Positions 34,936-43,753 of a DNA stretch of 64,000 nucleotides are shown here, one piece after another (the first letter of the stretch is position 1; the number at the start of each line of letters is the position of its first letter). The DNA is from Brevibacillus sp. DP1.3A (GTDB taxonomy: Bacteria; Bacillota; Bacilli; Brevibacillales; Brevibacillaceae). Location: positions 2,463,001-2,527,000 of the forward strand of contig NZ_CP085876.1 in NCBI RefSeq assembly GCF_013284245.2. The letters are read 5' to 3'. The notes under the pieces were generated by a model. The model was not told the origin of the DNA and ran no database searches. It saw nothing but the letters and a program-made list of their open reading frames with translations. A program made the position numbers and the translations under genes.

Positions 34936-35385
34936 ATGATGGTTACGTTGGATTCATCTATTTCTTTTTTGATTTATATAACAGCGGTGTCCAGCGCGGC
35001 AGCAGGTGTAACGGAAGCATTTAAATCAGTCATTCCCTTTTTGGCGACGGACTATGAGGCGAAAGAAAATTGCTGGGAGGATCAGTATCACGCTGCTCGA
35101 TTGATGCATTACAAGCGCTTTTTCAATTTGGTAATTTCCGTATTGGCTGCTGGTGTCATTTTTGGCATGCTTGGTCTGGATCCGGCTCTCATTTTAACTG
35201 GTTCTGAATCCGCTTATGTAAAAAATTCGTGGCAGTTAGGAACCTGGATGTGGGGAATTGTTGCGGTGTTTGGCTCACCGTTTTTCGCATCACTCCTCAA
35301 AATACTAGAGAGCTTCAAACAATCGGTGGATAGCAATCTGCCGCCTAATCGACCGCGCCGCAAAGTCAGCGGCACACGAGAATAA
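34936..35385 (+). CDS. Membrane protein of unknown function
   Basis: 149 residues from ATG 34936 (AAAGGAGGGAAGC upstream). Three predicted membrane helices: SISFLIYITAVSSAAAGVT, FFNLVISVLAAGVIFGMLGL and LGTWMWGIVAVFGSPFFASLL, and a basic cytoplasmic tail (NRPRRKVSGTRE). The loop after helix 1 is acidic. No family recognised. Codons upstream of 34936 in the same frame belong to the antisense of the DinB gene. Confidence 0.65.
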   Translation: MMVTLDSSISFLIYITAVSSAAAGVTEAFKSVIPFLATDYEAKENCWEDQYHAARLMHYKRFFNLVISVLAAGVIFGMLGLDPALILTGSESAYVKNSWQLGTWMWGIVAVFGSPFFASLLKILESFKQSVDSNLPPNRPRRKVSGTRE

Positions 35386-35467
35386 CCTCGTCTCCCTATG
35401 GTTGCCCGATGCTTGCCGGATACGCTAAGATAACCAAAAGAGCGGTAGCAAAGGTGGGCACAACTGA

Positions 35468-36007
35468 ATGATGTGGAAATGCTTGCGAATGACTGCGTTT
35501 TGGATGTTAACAGTAGTTGTCTTGGTGGCATGTTCGGCCCAGTCGGAACCAACTGCTACATTTGACCCCGAAAATCAAAAGGAATATGGAGTAAACGGCA
35601 TTTATCTCGGACAGAACATAAAAGAAGCGATAGATATTTTGAAGCCGACAAAAGCTGATTTTATGGATATGGTGACAAGACAAAGCTACACAGTAGAGCA
35701 GATGGCGCAGGGTGCGGGAGATGCAGTGATGGGCATGCTGCTAATTAACCAGACCCAGATGATGATCAAAGTCCACAAAGGTGAATTAACATCGATCATG
35801 CTGGGAGGAGTTCCCCGTGAGGACGCGCAAAAATTCAAAACATATCGAGGACTCGCCATGTTTGATAGTGCTGAGCAGCTAGAGAAGCTGTACGGCATAG
35901 GAAAAGGCGAACAAGAAGTGGTATATGAAGGCAGCAAATACACCGCCAATTTTGGTCTTGTGGACAATCAAGTGGTGTGGTTCCGATTTGATCGTAAATC
36001 ATCGTAA
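35468..36007 (+). CDS. Lipoprotein of unknown function
   Basis: 179 residues with a lipoprotein signal peptide ending LVVVLVAC (Cys at residue 22). The mature domain has YGVNGIYLGQNIKEAIDIL and, near the end, KYTANFGLVDNQVVWFRFD, a pattern like DUF4309/BLIP-type small beta-alpha modules, offered tentatively. AAAGGTGG precedes ATG 35468 (an ATG at 35471 is equally possible). A terminator follows directly. Confidence 0.6.
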   Translation: MMWKCLRMTAFWMLTVVVLVACSAQSEPTATFDPENQKEYGVNGIYLGQNIKEAIDILKPTKADFMDMVTRQSYTVEQMAQGAGDAVMGMLLINQTQMMIKVHKGELTSIMLGGVPREDAQKFKTYRGLAMFDSAEQLEKLYGIGKGEQEVVYEGSKYTANFGLVDNQVVWFRFDRKSS

Positions 36008-36048
36008 AAAGGAGAAGGGAGTCCTCTTATCAGGAACTCCCTTTTTGC
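36007..36048 (+). terminator. Terminator after the 35468 lipoprotein gene
   Basis: AAAAAGG..GGGAGT pairs with ACTCCCTTTTT around a loop of about 12 bases. Confidence 0.7.
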
Positions 36049-36059
36049 ATGGAAAGGAT

Positions 36060-36560
36060 TCATTTAGTCGGATGGTGCCAAACGAGTTTCACTTGATAAG
36101 CCTTCGCGATTCCTTCTGCCAGTGGAATCAAGCTCTGATCGATCAGGTAGGCTTCGGGTTGGTGTGTATTTTCGGGTATCACGCCTAGAACATGCTCGCG
36201 GAGTTGCTCCATAGCAGCCCACTGATCTTCTGATTGGGATGGAGCTCCGAGCGTTACGATGGCAACTTGATCTGCATATACATACAAATGTTCATTTTGG
36301 GATAAAAAACCGATATCATCGAGTTGATCAATTGTGGTTGCAGACGGGAGAAGCAATAGGGAAAAGGCATCGCCTAACATGTTGGACTTCTCCAAAATGG
36401 TTTCCAGCTTCTCCTGTTCAGCTTGATTCTCTACAATAAAAAGCAGTTTGTCCCGATCAAAGACATTGACATGATCTCCGATTTTATGTATGACTTGAGC
36501 ATAGAAGCCAGGGAGCTTCCCGGCTGGTACATTCAGTTCAATTCCGTACATATGGCGCAT
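36060..36560 (-). CDS. Hypothetical protein (166 aa)
   Basis: Soluble protein starting at ATG 36560 after GGGGGT. It begins RHMYGIELNVPAGKLPGFYAQ, has KLLFIVENQAEQEKLETILEK and ends VKLVWHHPTK; the two halves look like an alpha/beta fold. No signal peptide or known motif. Divergent from the MBL hydrolase gene, with about 60 bases between them. No family recognised. Confidence 0.6.
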   Translation of the reverse strand: MRHMYGIELNVPAGKLPGFYAQVIHKIGDHVNVFDRDKLLFIVENQAEQEKLETILEKSNMLGDAFSLLLLPSATTIDQLDDIGFLSQNEHLYVYADQVAIVTLGAPSQSEDQWAAMEQLREHVLGVIPENTHQPEAYLIDQSLIPLAEGIAKAYQVKLVWHHPTK

Positions 36561-36623
36561 GTCATACCCCCATGTTTGCAAGCGTGTTTTTTCTATCGTA
36601 TCAAAAAATCAAGGAGGTTTCCT

Positions 36624-37271
36624 ATGACGAATCAAAATCTTACCATTGAATCTTATGCGTTGGGAGCATTTCAAACCAATGCGTATGTGGTGACAAACAC
36701 CGATACCAACCAAACCATTGTGATTGACCCGGGCATGGAGCCAGATCAGTTGCTCCGCGCACTCGAGAATAAAAATGTTGTTGCCATTCTTCTGACCCAT
36801 GCCCACTTGGATCATATTGGTGGTCTCAACCAAGTAAGAGAATTGACAAAAGCATCGGTTTACATTCATCCACTGGAGCAGGACTGGCTCACGAACCCTG
36901 ATCTCAACGGATCTCGACGCTGGAATCTGCCTGAACTCATCGTATGTGAGCGGGCCGAGCACGAGTTGGAGGATGGTCAGACGCTGGAATTGGCAGGTTT
37001 TCACATTCAGGTTTTGCATACGCCAGGTCATTCACCAGGCAGCTGTTCCTTTGTAATTGGCCAGCACTGCTTCGGTGGTGACGTTCTGTTTAACCAGAGC
37101 ATCGGGCGTACGGATCTCTTCGGAGGAGATTACGAGACACTGATGATCAGTATCCAGGATCAACTGTTTGAGCTCGATGATGAAACCATTGTTTATCCAG
37201 GACATGGACCGAAGACGACGATCGACTATGAGAAAACGTACAACCCGTTTGTCACAGGCATGCTTCGTTAA
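36624..37271 (+). CDS. yqgX: MBL-fold metallo-hydrolase (YqgX/glyoxalase II-like)
   Basis: 215 residues. The metal motif is clear: LTHAHLDHIGG (about residues 58-68), further ligands in HTPGHSPGS and GGDVLF, and the last histidine in YPGHGPKTTIDYE. Family members hydrolyse thioesters such as hydroxyacyl-glutathione or bacillithiol adducts. AAGGAGG lies 6 bases before ATG 36624; the frame continues upstream without a site. YqgX in B. subtilis is next to yqgY and yqgZ, whose likely counterparts lie at 40954 and 42521. Confidence 0.85.
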   Translation: MTNQNLTIESYALGAFQTNAYVVTNTDTNQTIVIDPGMEPDQLLRALENKNVVAILLTHAHLDHIGGLNQVRELTKASVYIHPLEQDWLTNPDLNGSRRWNLPELIVCERAEHELEDGQTLELAGFHIQVLHTPGHSPGSCSFVIGQHCFGGDVLFNQSIGRTDLFGGDYETLMISIQDQLFELDDETIVYPGHGPKTTIDYEKTYNPFVTGMLR

Positions 37272-37366
37272 ATCACTTCATCATTCTTTATAAAGGTTGG
37301 GAGAGGATTTTGTCAGCTGGTGGAGAAAAGGAAGGGGGTTACCATTTACTAAAGGAGCTATTCATT

Positions 37367-38623
37367 ATGAAGCGAACATGGAAATGGGCACTCATTCTCG
37401 TTATCGCCTGCACGAGTCTGGTTGGGTGTGCGGCACCCATCGCCCAAGCAGATAAGACGAACCAAGCTCCCAACGTGAAAGCGCCTGATCCCGAAACACC
37501 ACCGCAGACAGCGCCCAATCATCAGGAGACACAACCTCCGCCTTTGCCATCAAGATTTCCGGAACAGCGCATCTCCCTTCTTGCCGTTGGTGATATCATG
37601 ATGCATCAGGAGCAGTTGGATGCCGTTTGGGACCCAGCGACGAAAAGCTATGATTTTAAACGATTCTTCCCGAATGTCATCCCGATGTTCCGCGAGGCAG
37701 ACTGGGTCATCGGCAATCTTGAGACAACGATGAGCGGTAGCAAGGAAAAATACTCAGGCTATCCGATGTTTAATTCTCCTGAGTCGCTTGCACATACGTT
37801 GAAGGAAATTGGATTTACTGCGGTATCGACAGCGAATAACCATTCGATGGACCGCAAAGAACAAGGGGTTCTGCAAACCATCAAATATCTCGATGAAGCC
37901 GGTCTTCCGCACACGGGAACGTTCGCAAGTTCCGAGGATCGAGATGAGCCCTTGTTGTTGACCAAGGACGGATTCACACTAGCCTTGCTATCGTATACGT
38001 ACGGAACGAATGGAATCGCGATTCCAGAAGGCAAGCCGTATCTGGTCAATCTGATTTCGCCTGCGCTGATGAAAAAAGACATCGCACGGGCAAGAGAAAA
38101 AGGAGCCGATCTGGTTGCAGTAGCGCTTCATTTCGGAAATGAGTATCAACGCATGCCCAGTCCTGAACAAATCAAGAGCGCCGAGCAAGCTCTAACATTT
38201 GGAGCGGATTTGATTTTGGGTGCGCATCCACATGTGGTACAACCTTATGAATGGAAGACGGTTACCCTCGAAGATGGACGTCAACACAAAGGACTGATCA
38301 CCTACTCTTTGGGTAATTTCATCTCTGCGCAGCGTTGGGACTACAAGGATGTTGGCGCTATCCTGAAGCTCGTGCTGTACAAAAATGAATCAGGAGAGGC
38401 CAGCATCGAAAGTGCTGAAATGATTCCGACTTACGTTCATTTTTATCGGAAAAATAACAAGCGCAACTATGTCATTTACCCGGTGTCAGAAACATTGGAA
38501 AAGCTGAAGCAGGGACAGAAATACCCTACGCTGACGAAAGAAGCTATCCAGTACATGACACAATTGCAGAAGGAAATGCCGGCTCATGTCAATAAGGTTG
38601 TCTCCAAGAAAAAAGCCAGCTAA
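37367..38623 (+). CDS. CapA family lipoprotein (poly-gamma-glutamate synthesis-type metallophosphatase)
   Basis: 418 residues. Lipoprotein signal KRTWKWALILVIACTSLVGC with lipobox LVGC, a Pro/Thr-rich linker of about 45 residues, then the PGA_cap domain: LLAVGDIMMHQ, VIGNLETTMSG, STANNHSMDR, VALHFGNEY, GAHPHVVQPYE and TYSLGNFISAQ carrying the His/Asp metal ligands. CapA relatives are extracellular; no capBC genes are near, so polyglutamate synthesis cannot be claimed. ATG 37367 after AAAGGAGC. Terminator overlaps the stop. Confidence 0.88.
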   Translation: MKRTWKWALILVIACTSLVGCAAPIAQADKTNQAPNVKAPDPETPPQTAPNHQETQPPPLPSRFPEQRISLLAVGDIMMHQEQLDAVWDPATKSYDFKRFFPNVIPMFREADWVIGNLETTMSGSKEKYSGYPMFNSPESLAHTLKEIGFTAVSTANNHSMDRKEQGVLQTIKYLDEAGLPHTGTFASSEDRDEPLLLTKDGFTLALLSYTYGTNGIAIPEGKPYLVNLISPALMKKDIARAREKGADLVAVALHFGNEYQRMPSPEQIKSAEQALTFGADLILGAHPHVVQPYEWKTVTLEDGRQHKGLITYSLGNFISAQRWDYKDVGAILKLVLYKNESGEASIESAEMIPTYVHFYRKNNKRNYVIYPVSETLEKLKQGQKYPTLTKEAIQYMTQLQKEMPAHVNKVVSKKKAS

Positions 38624-38643
38624 TGAATAGCTGGCTTTATTTC
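38611..38643. terminator. Bidirectional terminator between capA-like and coiled-coil genes
   Basis: AAAGCCAGCTA and TAGCTGGCTTT pair perfectly around ATGAA and contain the stop codon of the plus-strand gene. Confidence 0.85.
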
Positions 38644-39713
38644 TTTCCGAATCCAAATGGAAGATTGAATTGTAACTGGAGTTTTAATTCTTCGTCCATC
38701 AGCGTGATGCCTTGCACTTGGATATTGGGGGAGATCAGCTCCGGATAAAATCCGAGATCGTACGCTTCCTCCATTTCCTCCACGGTCGATTGAGGCAAGG
38801 CAAAGCCGTCAAAGTACAGCTCGGTAATGTGGAATTTGAGTTGGGTAGGAGAGACGAGCTCATAGTTACCAACGAGCTTTAGCTCCATCTGATCATAGGT
38901 GCCTTCCACGGTCAGCTTGTTATCCTCAAAAGAGAAATGGGATTGTTTGAACAAGGCGTCTTTCTCTATCAAAAAATTGTTGAAGTCAGTCTGGTTGATG
39001 GTTAACGTATGCTTGAGGAGCCCTTCCGACTGAATTCGATCGGGCGTCGCCAACTCGGGAACTTGAACCATGACCTGCGCGAGCATTCCGAAGAAGGTCT
39101 GGAAAGCGGGCAAACCACGTTTTTCCCAGTCTAAAATCAAGTGATTCATCATGGATTCCACAACCGTCGGGTCATCCAGTTTTTGTACGTTTTTTTCTTT
39201 TTCAGCGGCGACGGCGAGCATCTCTGCTAATTGAAGCTCGTATTTTTTTCGCAGCGTTTGAAGTTGGTCCAATCGATTCTTTTTGTCGGTTTGCATCGCG
39301 GTGAGCTTGGTGCGCTCAGTATGATAGGACTCTAGTCGAGACATGTCACGCTCGTACAAGATCTCGTAGAAGTCGTACATCAATAAGAACTGATTGAAAT
39401 TTTCCGCATTTAATAGTAACGTCAGAAGATTAGTACGCTCGCCCATGTAATAGGCCCGCGCTACCTCACCGGCCCGGCGTTGTGTCGCTTCCATCACCAG
39501 CTTTTGCCGTTGCAAATCGAGATCCATTTGAGCGATTTCCCCGTATGTCCGCGTCTCTTCTTCCTTGAGTAAGATGAGGGTTCGCTCCAGCTCTTTTTGT
39601 GTAAAATGCTGCTGCAGGATGAGCTGCTCCAAAGGAGTAGAGGTCTCTTCCTGGGCGAACACCGTCGTCAGTGGACATACAAGTAGGAACAAGACGAGAA
39701 GAAATTTGCGCAT
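38637..39713 (-). CDS. Secreted coiled-coil protein (CwlO/PcsB N-terminal-like)
   Basis: 358 residues. Signal peptide KFLLVLFLLVCPLTTVFAQ, then a long coiled coil of about residues 25-180 (LEQLILQQHFTQKELERTL, YGEIAQMDLDLQRQKLV, ARAYYMGERTNLLTLLL), the arrangement seen in the N-terminal halves of PcsB and CwlO-type cell-wall hydrolases and FtsEX partners. The C-terminal half (residues 185-358) is a beta-rich domain without an NlpC/P60 or LytM catalytic motif, so hydrolase activity is not supported. AAAGGTGAAATC precedes ATG 39713. Confidence 0.7.
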   Translation of the reverse strand: MRKFLLVLFLLVCPLTTVFAQEETSTPLEQLILQQHFTQKELERTLILLKEEETRTYGEIAQMDLDLQRQKLVMEATQRRAGEVARAYYMGERTNLLTLLLNAENFNQFLLMYDFYEILYERDMSRLESYHTERTKLTAMQTDKKNRLDQLQTLRKKYELQLAEMLAVAAEKEKNVQKLDDPTVVESMMNHLILDWEKRGLPAFQTFFGMLAQVMVQVPELATPDRIQSEGLLKHTLTINQTDFNNFLIEKDALFKQSHFSFEDNKLTVEGTYDQMELKLVGNYELVSPTQLKFHITELYFDGFALPQSTVEEMEEAYDLGFYPELISPNIQVQGITLMDEELKLQLQFNLPFGFGKK

Positions 39714-39806
39714 GATTTCACCTTTTGCTTTTGCCTTTCCATATTGTATGCTTCTTTTCGTATTATAGCCTTATCTAGTTGAATTTGGATAGCAGGAGAA
39801 GAGCTT

Positions 39807-40904
39807 ATGACGATGATTGAACTGATTCGCGAGGAAATAGCAAGCCAACCAGGGAAAGCGATTACGTTCGCGCGCTTTATGGAGTTGGCCCTCTATCATG
39901 ACACTTTTGGATATTATATGGTCGAACAACCCAAAGTAGGTAAAGCGGGAGATTTTTATACGAGTGCATCGGTGCATCCTGTCTTTGCGGAAACAATCGC
40001 AGATGCAGTCTTGGCATTATGGGAGAAGGCGGATATCACTTCGCCTGTGCTCGTTGAGATCGGTGGGGGAACCGGAGCTGTTTGCCGTCACCTGCTGGAG
40101 CGCGTCCGTGAGAGCAGGCCAGAGGTATACAAAGAGCTGACGGTCATTTTGATAGAGGCGAGTCCGTATCACCGGAAAATGCAGCAGGAGGCGCTCCAGT
40201 GGCACGAGGGTCCGAAGCGTTGGTACTCTTCCGTGAATGAAGCTGCCAAGCATGAAAAAATAGAAGGGGTTATTTTCTCGAATGAATGGCTGGACGCATT
40301 TCCGGTACATATAGTGGAGAAAACCAGATCCGGCTGGCAGGAAGTGTGGGTGCGTGTTGGTGAGGACGGGCTGGAAGAGTATCTAGGGGAGATGACACCA
40401 GCTCTAGGGGAATATTTGCGTGAGCTGAACTTGAAGCTGCCAATCGGAATGCGGATCGAGATAAATATGGCGATGGAGCAAGCTGCACAAGAAGTTTCCG
40501 GCCTATTGAAAAAAGGGTTCGTCATCACGATTGATTACGGTGATCTGCAAGAAGAGCTTTACCATCCCAGTCGGAAAAACGGAACACTGATGTGCTACCA
40601 TCGTCATCAGGCTCATACGAATCCGTATATCAACATAGGTGAACAAGACTTGACGACACATGTGAATTTTTCTGCGTGGAAGCAGCATGGAGAAAAGGCG
40701 GGTTTACGGGAAATAGACTATATGAGACAGGATCGGTTTTTGATGCGGAATGGCTTGCTTCATAAAGCGGTCGCGCATATGGATACAGACCCTTTCACGA
40801 GCGTTGCGATGAAACGGAATCGAGCGATCCAGCAGTTGATTGATCCTGCTGGCTTGGGTGGGCGTTTTTGGGTCATGGTCCAAGAGAAAGGCACCCGGGA
40901 GTAA
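39807..40904 (+). CDS. SAM-dependent methyltransferase, MidA/NDUFAF7 family (DUF185)
   Basis: 365 residues with family motifs in order: ITFARFMELALYHDTFGYY, GDFYTSASVHPVF, the SAM-binding EIGGGTGAVCRHLL, FSNEWLDAFPVH and VITIDYGDLQEE. In mitochondria this family methylates an arginine of complex I; the bacterial target is unknown. ATG 39807 follows GAAGAG. Monocistronic. Confidence 0.88.
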   Translation: MTMIELIREEIASQPGKAITFARFMELALYHDTFGYYMVEQPKVGKAGDFYTSASVHPVFAETIADAVLALWEKADITSPVLVEIGGGTGAVCRHLLERVRESRPEVYKELTVILIEASPYHRKMQQEALQWHEGPKRWYSSVNEAAKHEKIEGVIFSNEWLDAFPVHIVEKTRSGWQEVWVRVGEDGLEEYLGEMTPALGEYLRELNLKLPIGMRIEINMAMEQAAQEVSGLLKKGFVITIDYGDLQEELYHPSRKNGTLMCYHRHQAHTNPYINIGEQDLTTHVNFSAWKQHGEKAGLREIDYMRQDRFLMRNGLLHKAVAHMDTDPFTSVAMKRNRAIQQLIDPAGLGGRFWVMVQEKGTRE

Positions 40905-40920
40905 AAGAAGAGGAGAACAC

Positions 40921-40953
40921 AAAAAAAGATGCTCATGGCGAGCATCTTTTTTC
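40921..40953. terminator. Bidirectional terminator between MidA-like and yqgY genes
   Basis: AAAAAAAGATGCTC and GAGCATCTTTTTT pair around ATGGC. Confidence 0.88.
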
Positions 40954-41220
40954 TTACATGATCAATTGTAGAAAAGCGTGTTCTTGTGGGCCAACAGGCA
41001 TCACGAAGAATGTGTAATACGTGAATCCAACAAAAGACAGGAACATGAAGCCGAAGAAAATGTTTAGGTATACTCGTTCAGTCAGGTTCATATAGCTCAG
41101 CGCTACAAAGAAAGCAGTCAAACTGAAGAAGATGAGCGCCATCGGGTACAATTCTGCCCAAAACGCCATCAACGCGATCACGATGGTCCAGAAACCAAGA
41201 ACGCGATACATACGATCCAT
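40954..41220 (-). CDS. yqgY: DUF2626 membrane protein YqgY
   Basis: 88 residues with three closely packed membrane helices (VLGFWTIVIALMAFWAELY, MALIFFSLTAFFVALSYM, YLNIFFGFMFLSFVGFTYYTFF) and conserved NLTERVY in the loop, as in DUF2626/YqgY of Bacillales. Function unknown. GGGGGG lies 8 bases before ATG 41220. Lies between counterparts of yqgX and yqgZ, keeping the B. subtilis neighbourhood though with insertions. Confidence 0.85.
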   Translation of the reverse strand: MDRMYRVLGFWTIVIALMAFWAELYPMALIFFSLTAFFVALSYMNLTERVYLNIFFGFMFLSFVGFTYYTFFVMPVGPQEHAFLQLIM

Positions 41221-41358
41221 TTTTTGTCCCCCCTTTTTGCCTCGATCGGTAAGATTTACAAGATTCCTCCCCCATTATATAGGACAGGTGAACACGTGTA
41301 AACGATAAAGGTATGACGGATTGTTGTCACCCGGGGAGGAGAGACTGGACTTGCGGTG

Positions 41359-42057
41359 CTAATACTGAATCACCGTATAGTTGCAGGATTGGCATCCGCG
41401 AATTTTGGAATCATCCTCACGTAATTCAATGTTCCCCAAGTACGTTTCGAATATTCCCATCAACAGAGCGTTGTGCATCTGGCATACGGCATTCGGATAT
41501 TTTTGGGCGCTGTCAGAGAAGGTGCAATTATTTACGCGAAAACGCAGCTTTCCTTCGTCCATTGCTTCGATGTCTGGTTTCAATCCCTGAGCCACGACAA
41601 TCCGATGGACCAGGTCCAATTTTTCTTCCATAGAGGCTATTTCTAGATTGATTCCGCTTTGGACAACCGCCCGTTTTGCCATCTCTGTTCCAATGCGATG
41701 TCCCATTTTAATTAGAGCGGCTTCGCCAGCTTCGCCGAGCGAGAGCAGGCTTTCAATCGCGATATCGGCCAACAGCTGATAATCACGAGGAGGGAATTGC
41801 AGACTCACAACCTGTTCAGACAGTGAGTACAACCGACTGGGACGTCCTCCCTTACCACTTTTGTCTGTAACAGCAGTGAGTAAATTCACGTCCTCTAACT
41901 TCGTCAAATGCAAGCGTGCCACATTAGGGTGGATAGAGAAGTGATCAGCTATATCCTGAACCGTGATGGGATCTTTACTGTAGGCGACAAATTGGTAAAT
42001 GGAAAAACGGGTGGGGTCAGCTAAAGCACTGGTTAACTTTTGCGCATCGTGGTCCAT
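41359..42057 (-). CDS. ArsR/DeoR-like winged-helix regulator with C-terminal cysteines
   Basis: 232 residues. N-terminal winged helix: ADPTRFSIYQFVAY, ITVQDIADHF, recognition helix HPNVARLHLTKLE and wing GGRPSRLYSLSE. The C-terminal half carries four cysteines in the pattern NNCTF ... VCQMH ... GCQSCNY, which resembles iron-sulfur or metal-sensing regulators such as SufR. Metal or redox sensing is therefore inferred. AAGGGGT precedes the ATG at 42057. The repeat element at 42098 begins just upstream of the gene and separates it from the MgsR-like gene. Confidence 0.78.
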   Translation of the reverse strand: MDHDAQKLTSALADPTRFSIYQFVAYSKDPITVQDIADHFSIHPNVARLHLTKLEDVNLLTAVTDKSGKGGRPSRLYSLSEQVVSLQFPPRDYQLLADIAIESLLSLGEAGEAALIKMGHRIGTEMAKRAVVQSGINLEIASMEEKLDLVHRIVVAQGLKPDIEAMDEGKLRFRVNNCTFSDSAQKYPNAVCQMHNALLMGIFETYLGNIELREDDSKIRGCQSCNYTVIQY

Positions 42058-42076
42058 GCCGATACCCCTTTCTCAA

Positions 42077-42274
42077 AACAATCTCCATAAGATCAAATTC
42101 AAAAAGTCGTCTTTTTAGCACCGAGAAAGTGGTGAGAACCTGAAAAAGGAGGAGCGGAGTGTAGGGGACCTACATGAGCACCGGACTTTGAAGGTGAACG
42201 CCTCTTTCGATGTTGCCCAAGCTTTCGGGACTCCTTCGTGATCAAAAGACGACTTTTTGAACAATCTCCATAAG
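42077..42274. mobile_element. MITE-like palindromic element with 15-bp flanking direct repeats
   Basis: TTCAAAAAGTCGTCTTTT (from 42098) is inverted at the other end as AAAAGACGACTTTTTGAA (to 42261), giving terminal inverted repeats matching at 18 of 18 bases and about 21 of 24. The element is 164 bp and is flanked by the identical 15-mer AACAATCTCCATAAG at 42077-42091 and 42260-42274. Inside lies a small palindrome TGTAGG-GGA-CCTACA and no open frame of any length. This is the build of a non-autonomous miniature transposon or a palindromic repeat family. Confidence 0.6.
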
Positions 42275-42364
42275 TGTATCCCATTTTGTGTTACTTGTTA
42301 AGGTAGCAGTGTGCTACAACAGCATATCACACGAATTTTCATCTAGTTTTTAAATTAACTACTA

Positions 42365-42393
42365 TTGACATAGTGTTAATGAAGCAGTAAAAT
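42365..42393 (+). promoter_or_regulatory. Promoter of the MgsR-like gene
   Basis: TTGACA (42365-42370), 17-base spacer, TAAAAT (42388-42393): near-consensus sigma-A promoter about 128 bases before the start codon. The rest of the 42275-42520 gap shows nothing else recognisable. Confidence 0.7.
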
Positions 42394-42520
42394 CCAAAGT
42401 AAGGAAAGAAAATTTATTGACTAACTTTTTGTAAGAGATTAAACGAAACATCAAGAACTACAAATGGTAAGACTTTTATAGATGAAATCACTCGTGATAG
42501 ATGAGATGGAGGGGTAACAA

Positions 42521-42898
42521 ATGGCCGTTGCTGAACGTACACAAACACAAAAATTAACGTTTTTCACTTATCCTAGCTGCACATCCTGTCGCAAAGCGAA
42601 GGCATGGCTGGCAGAAAACGGAGTGAATTACGAAGAGCGTCACTTGTTCAAAAATCCACCGACAGCGGAAGAACTGTTGGATATTATCAAAATGACTTCA
42701 AATGGATTGGATGAGATCCTGTCGATGAGAAGTCAGCGTTTTAAAAACCTGGATGTCGATGTTAATGATATGTCTGTGAAGGAACTGCTCGAAATGCTTA
42801 GTGAAGAGCCTCAGCTTTTGAAGCGTCCGATCCTGACTGACGGTGAAAACCTGATCGTCGGATTCAATTCTTCCGCCATGAAAAATCTGCTGTCCTAA
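42521..42898 (+). CDS. Spx/MgsR-like ArsC-family regulator
   Basis: 125 residues of the ArsC/Spx thioredoxin-like fold: FFTYPSCTSCRKAKAWL carries the redox CxxC (Cys-Thr-Ser-Cys, residues about 20-23), then YEERHLFKNPPTAEELLDIIKM, SMRSQRFKNL and KRPILTDGENLIVGF. The CxxC and its length match Spx and MgsR (YqgZ), which act through RNA polymerase in stress; conservation of the yqgX-yqgY surroundings favours the MgsR/YqgZ position. A plain arsenate reductase is less likely. ATG 42521 after GGAGGGG. Confidence 0.82.
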   Translation: MAVAERTQTQKLTFFTYPSCTSCRKAKAWLAENGVNYEERHLFKNPPTAEELLDIIKMTSNGLDEILSMRSQRFKNLDVDVNDMSVKELLEMLSEEPQLLKRPILTDGENLIVGFNSSAMKNLLS

Positions 42899-42931
42899 TG
42901 AAGAGGGGGGGAAAGACCTCCTCTTTTTTGT
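42899..42931 (+). terminator. Terminator after the MgsR-like gene
   Basis: AAGAGGGGGG pairs with CCTCCTCTT around a short loop; TTTTT follows. Confidence 0.75.
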
Positions 42932-42985
42932 TTGTCCATCGAAAGGTAAAATAAAGCCACAAGCTGATAAAAGGTGGGTGTTTTT

Positions 42986-43753
42986 ATGGAGACCTTGCTT
43001 TTGCAAAAACAGGACGGTATCGTAACGATCACATTAAATCGGCAGCATGTACATAATGCGATCAGCGTGGAGCTGGTTGACGAACTGCATCAGGTCTTAC
43101 GAGATTGCCAAGCCGATCCTGAGGTAAAGGTTCTGATTGTGACGGGGACAGGCAGAAGCTTTGTTTCCGGAGGCGATCTGAATCAGTTTATTGCAGCGCG
43201 CGGTTTTGAACAGGCGCATCCTTTGCTCAGTAAAGTAACAGGGCTTTTGTCCGCCATTGATCAGTATTCGAAACCGGTGATTGCCATGATTAACGGTGCA
43301 GCGGTCGGAGGTGGCTGTGAGTTTGCGGGCGCGTGTCATTTTCGTTTTGCCAGTGACCGGGCGACCTTCGGGTTTGTACAAATCAGCATGCATATTACGA
43401 CAGGCTGGGGTGGAGGAAGTCGGGTGTTGGACTTGCTGCCAGAGTCAAAAGCACTCGCTCTCCTGTTGACTGGTGACAGATTGCGTGCAGAGGAAGCCAA
43501 GTCCTACGGCTTTGTTGACGAGGTATATACAGAAGAGAAGCTGCATGAGGAAGTATATCGTTTTGCTCGAAAAATCGCTGCCCAGCCGCTAACTGGCATT
43601 GAGGCGTACATGAAGGTTTTGCAGTGGAAGCGTATGGGCATTCCACAAGAAGAACGAATCCGGCGCGAAGTGAGTCAATGTGCGCATCTTTGGGGTAGCC
43701 CTGAACACGTCACCGTAGTGGAAAGCTTCCTGACAAAGCGCCCCACGTCCTGA
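42986..43753 (+). CDS. Enoyl-CoA hydratase/isomerase family protein
   Basis: 255 residues of the crotonase family: IVTITLNRQHVHNAIS, GRSFVSGGDLNQF (oxyanion hole 1), VIAMINGAAVGGGCEFAGACHFRFAS (oxyanion hole 2), FGFVQISMHITTGWGGGSRV and EAKSYGFVDEVY. In the second oxyanion region the two glutamates of classical hydratases are not both present (the second site reads HITTGW), so hydratase activity is uncertain. ATG 42986 after AAAGGTGG. Separate from the leucine operon. Confidence 0.82.
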   Translation: METLLLQKQDGIVTITLNRQHVHNAISVELVDELHQVLRDCQADPEVKVLIVTGTGRSFVSGGDLNQFIAARGFEQAHPLLSKVTGLLSAIDQYSKPVIAMINGAAVGGGCEFAGACHFRFASDRATFGFVQISMHITTGWGGGSRVLDLLPESKALALLLTGDRLRAEEAKSYGFVDEVYTEEKLHEEVYRFARKIAAQPLTGIEAYMKVLQWKRMGIPQEERIRREVSQCAHLWGSPEHVTVVESFLTKRPTS

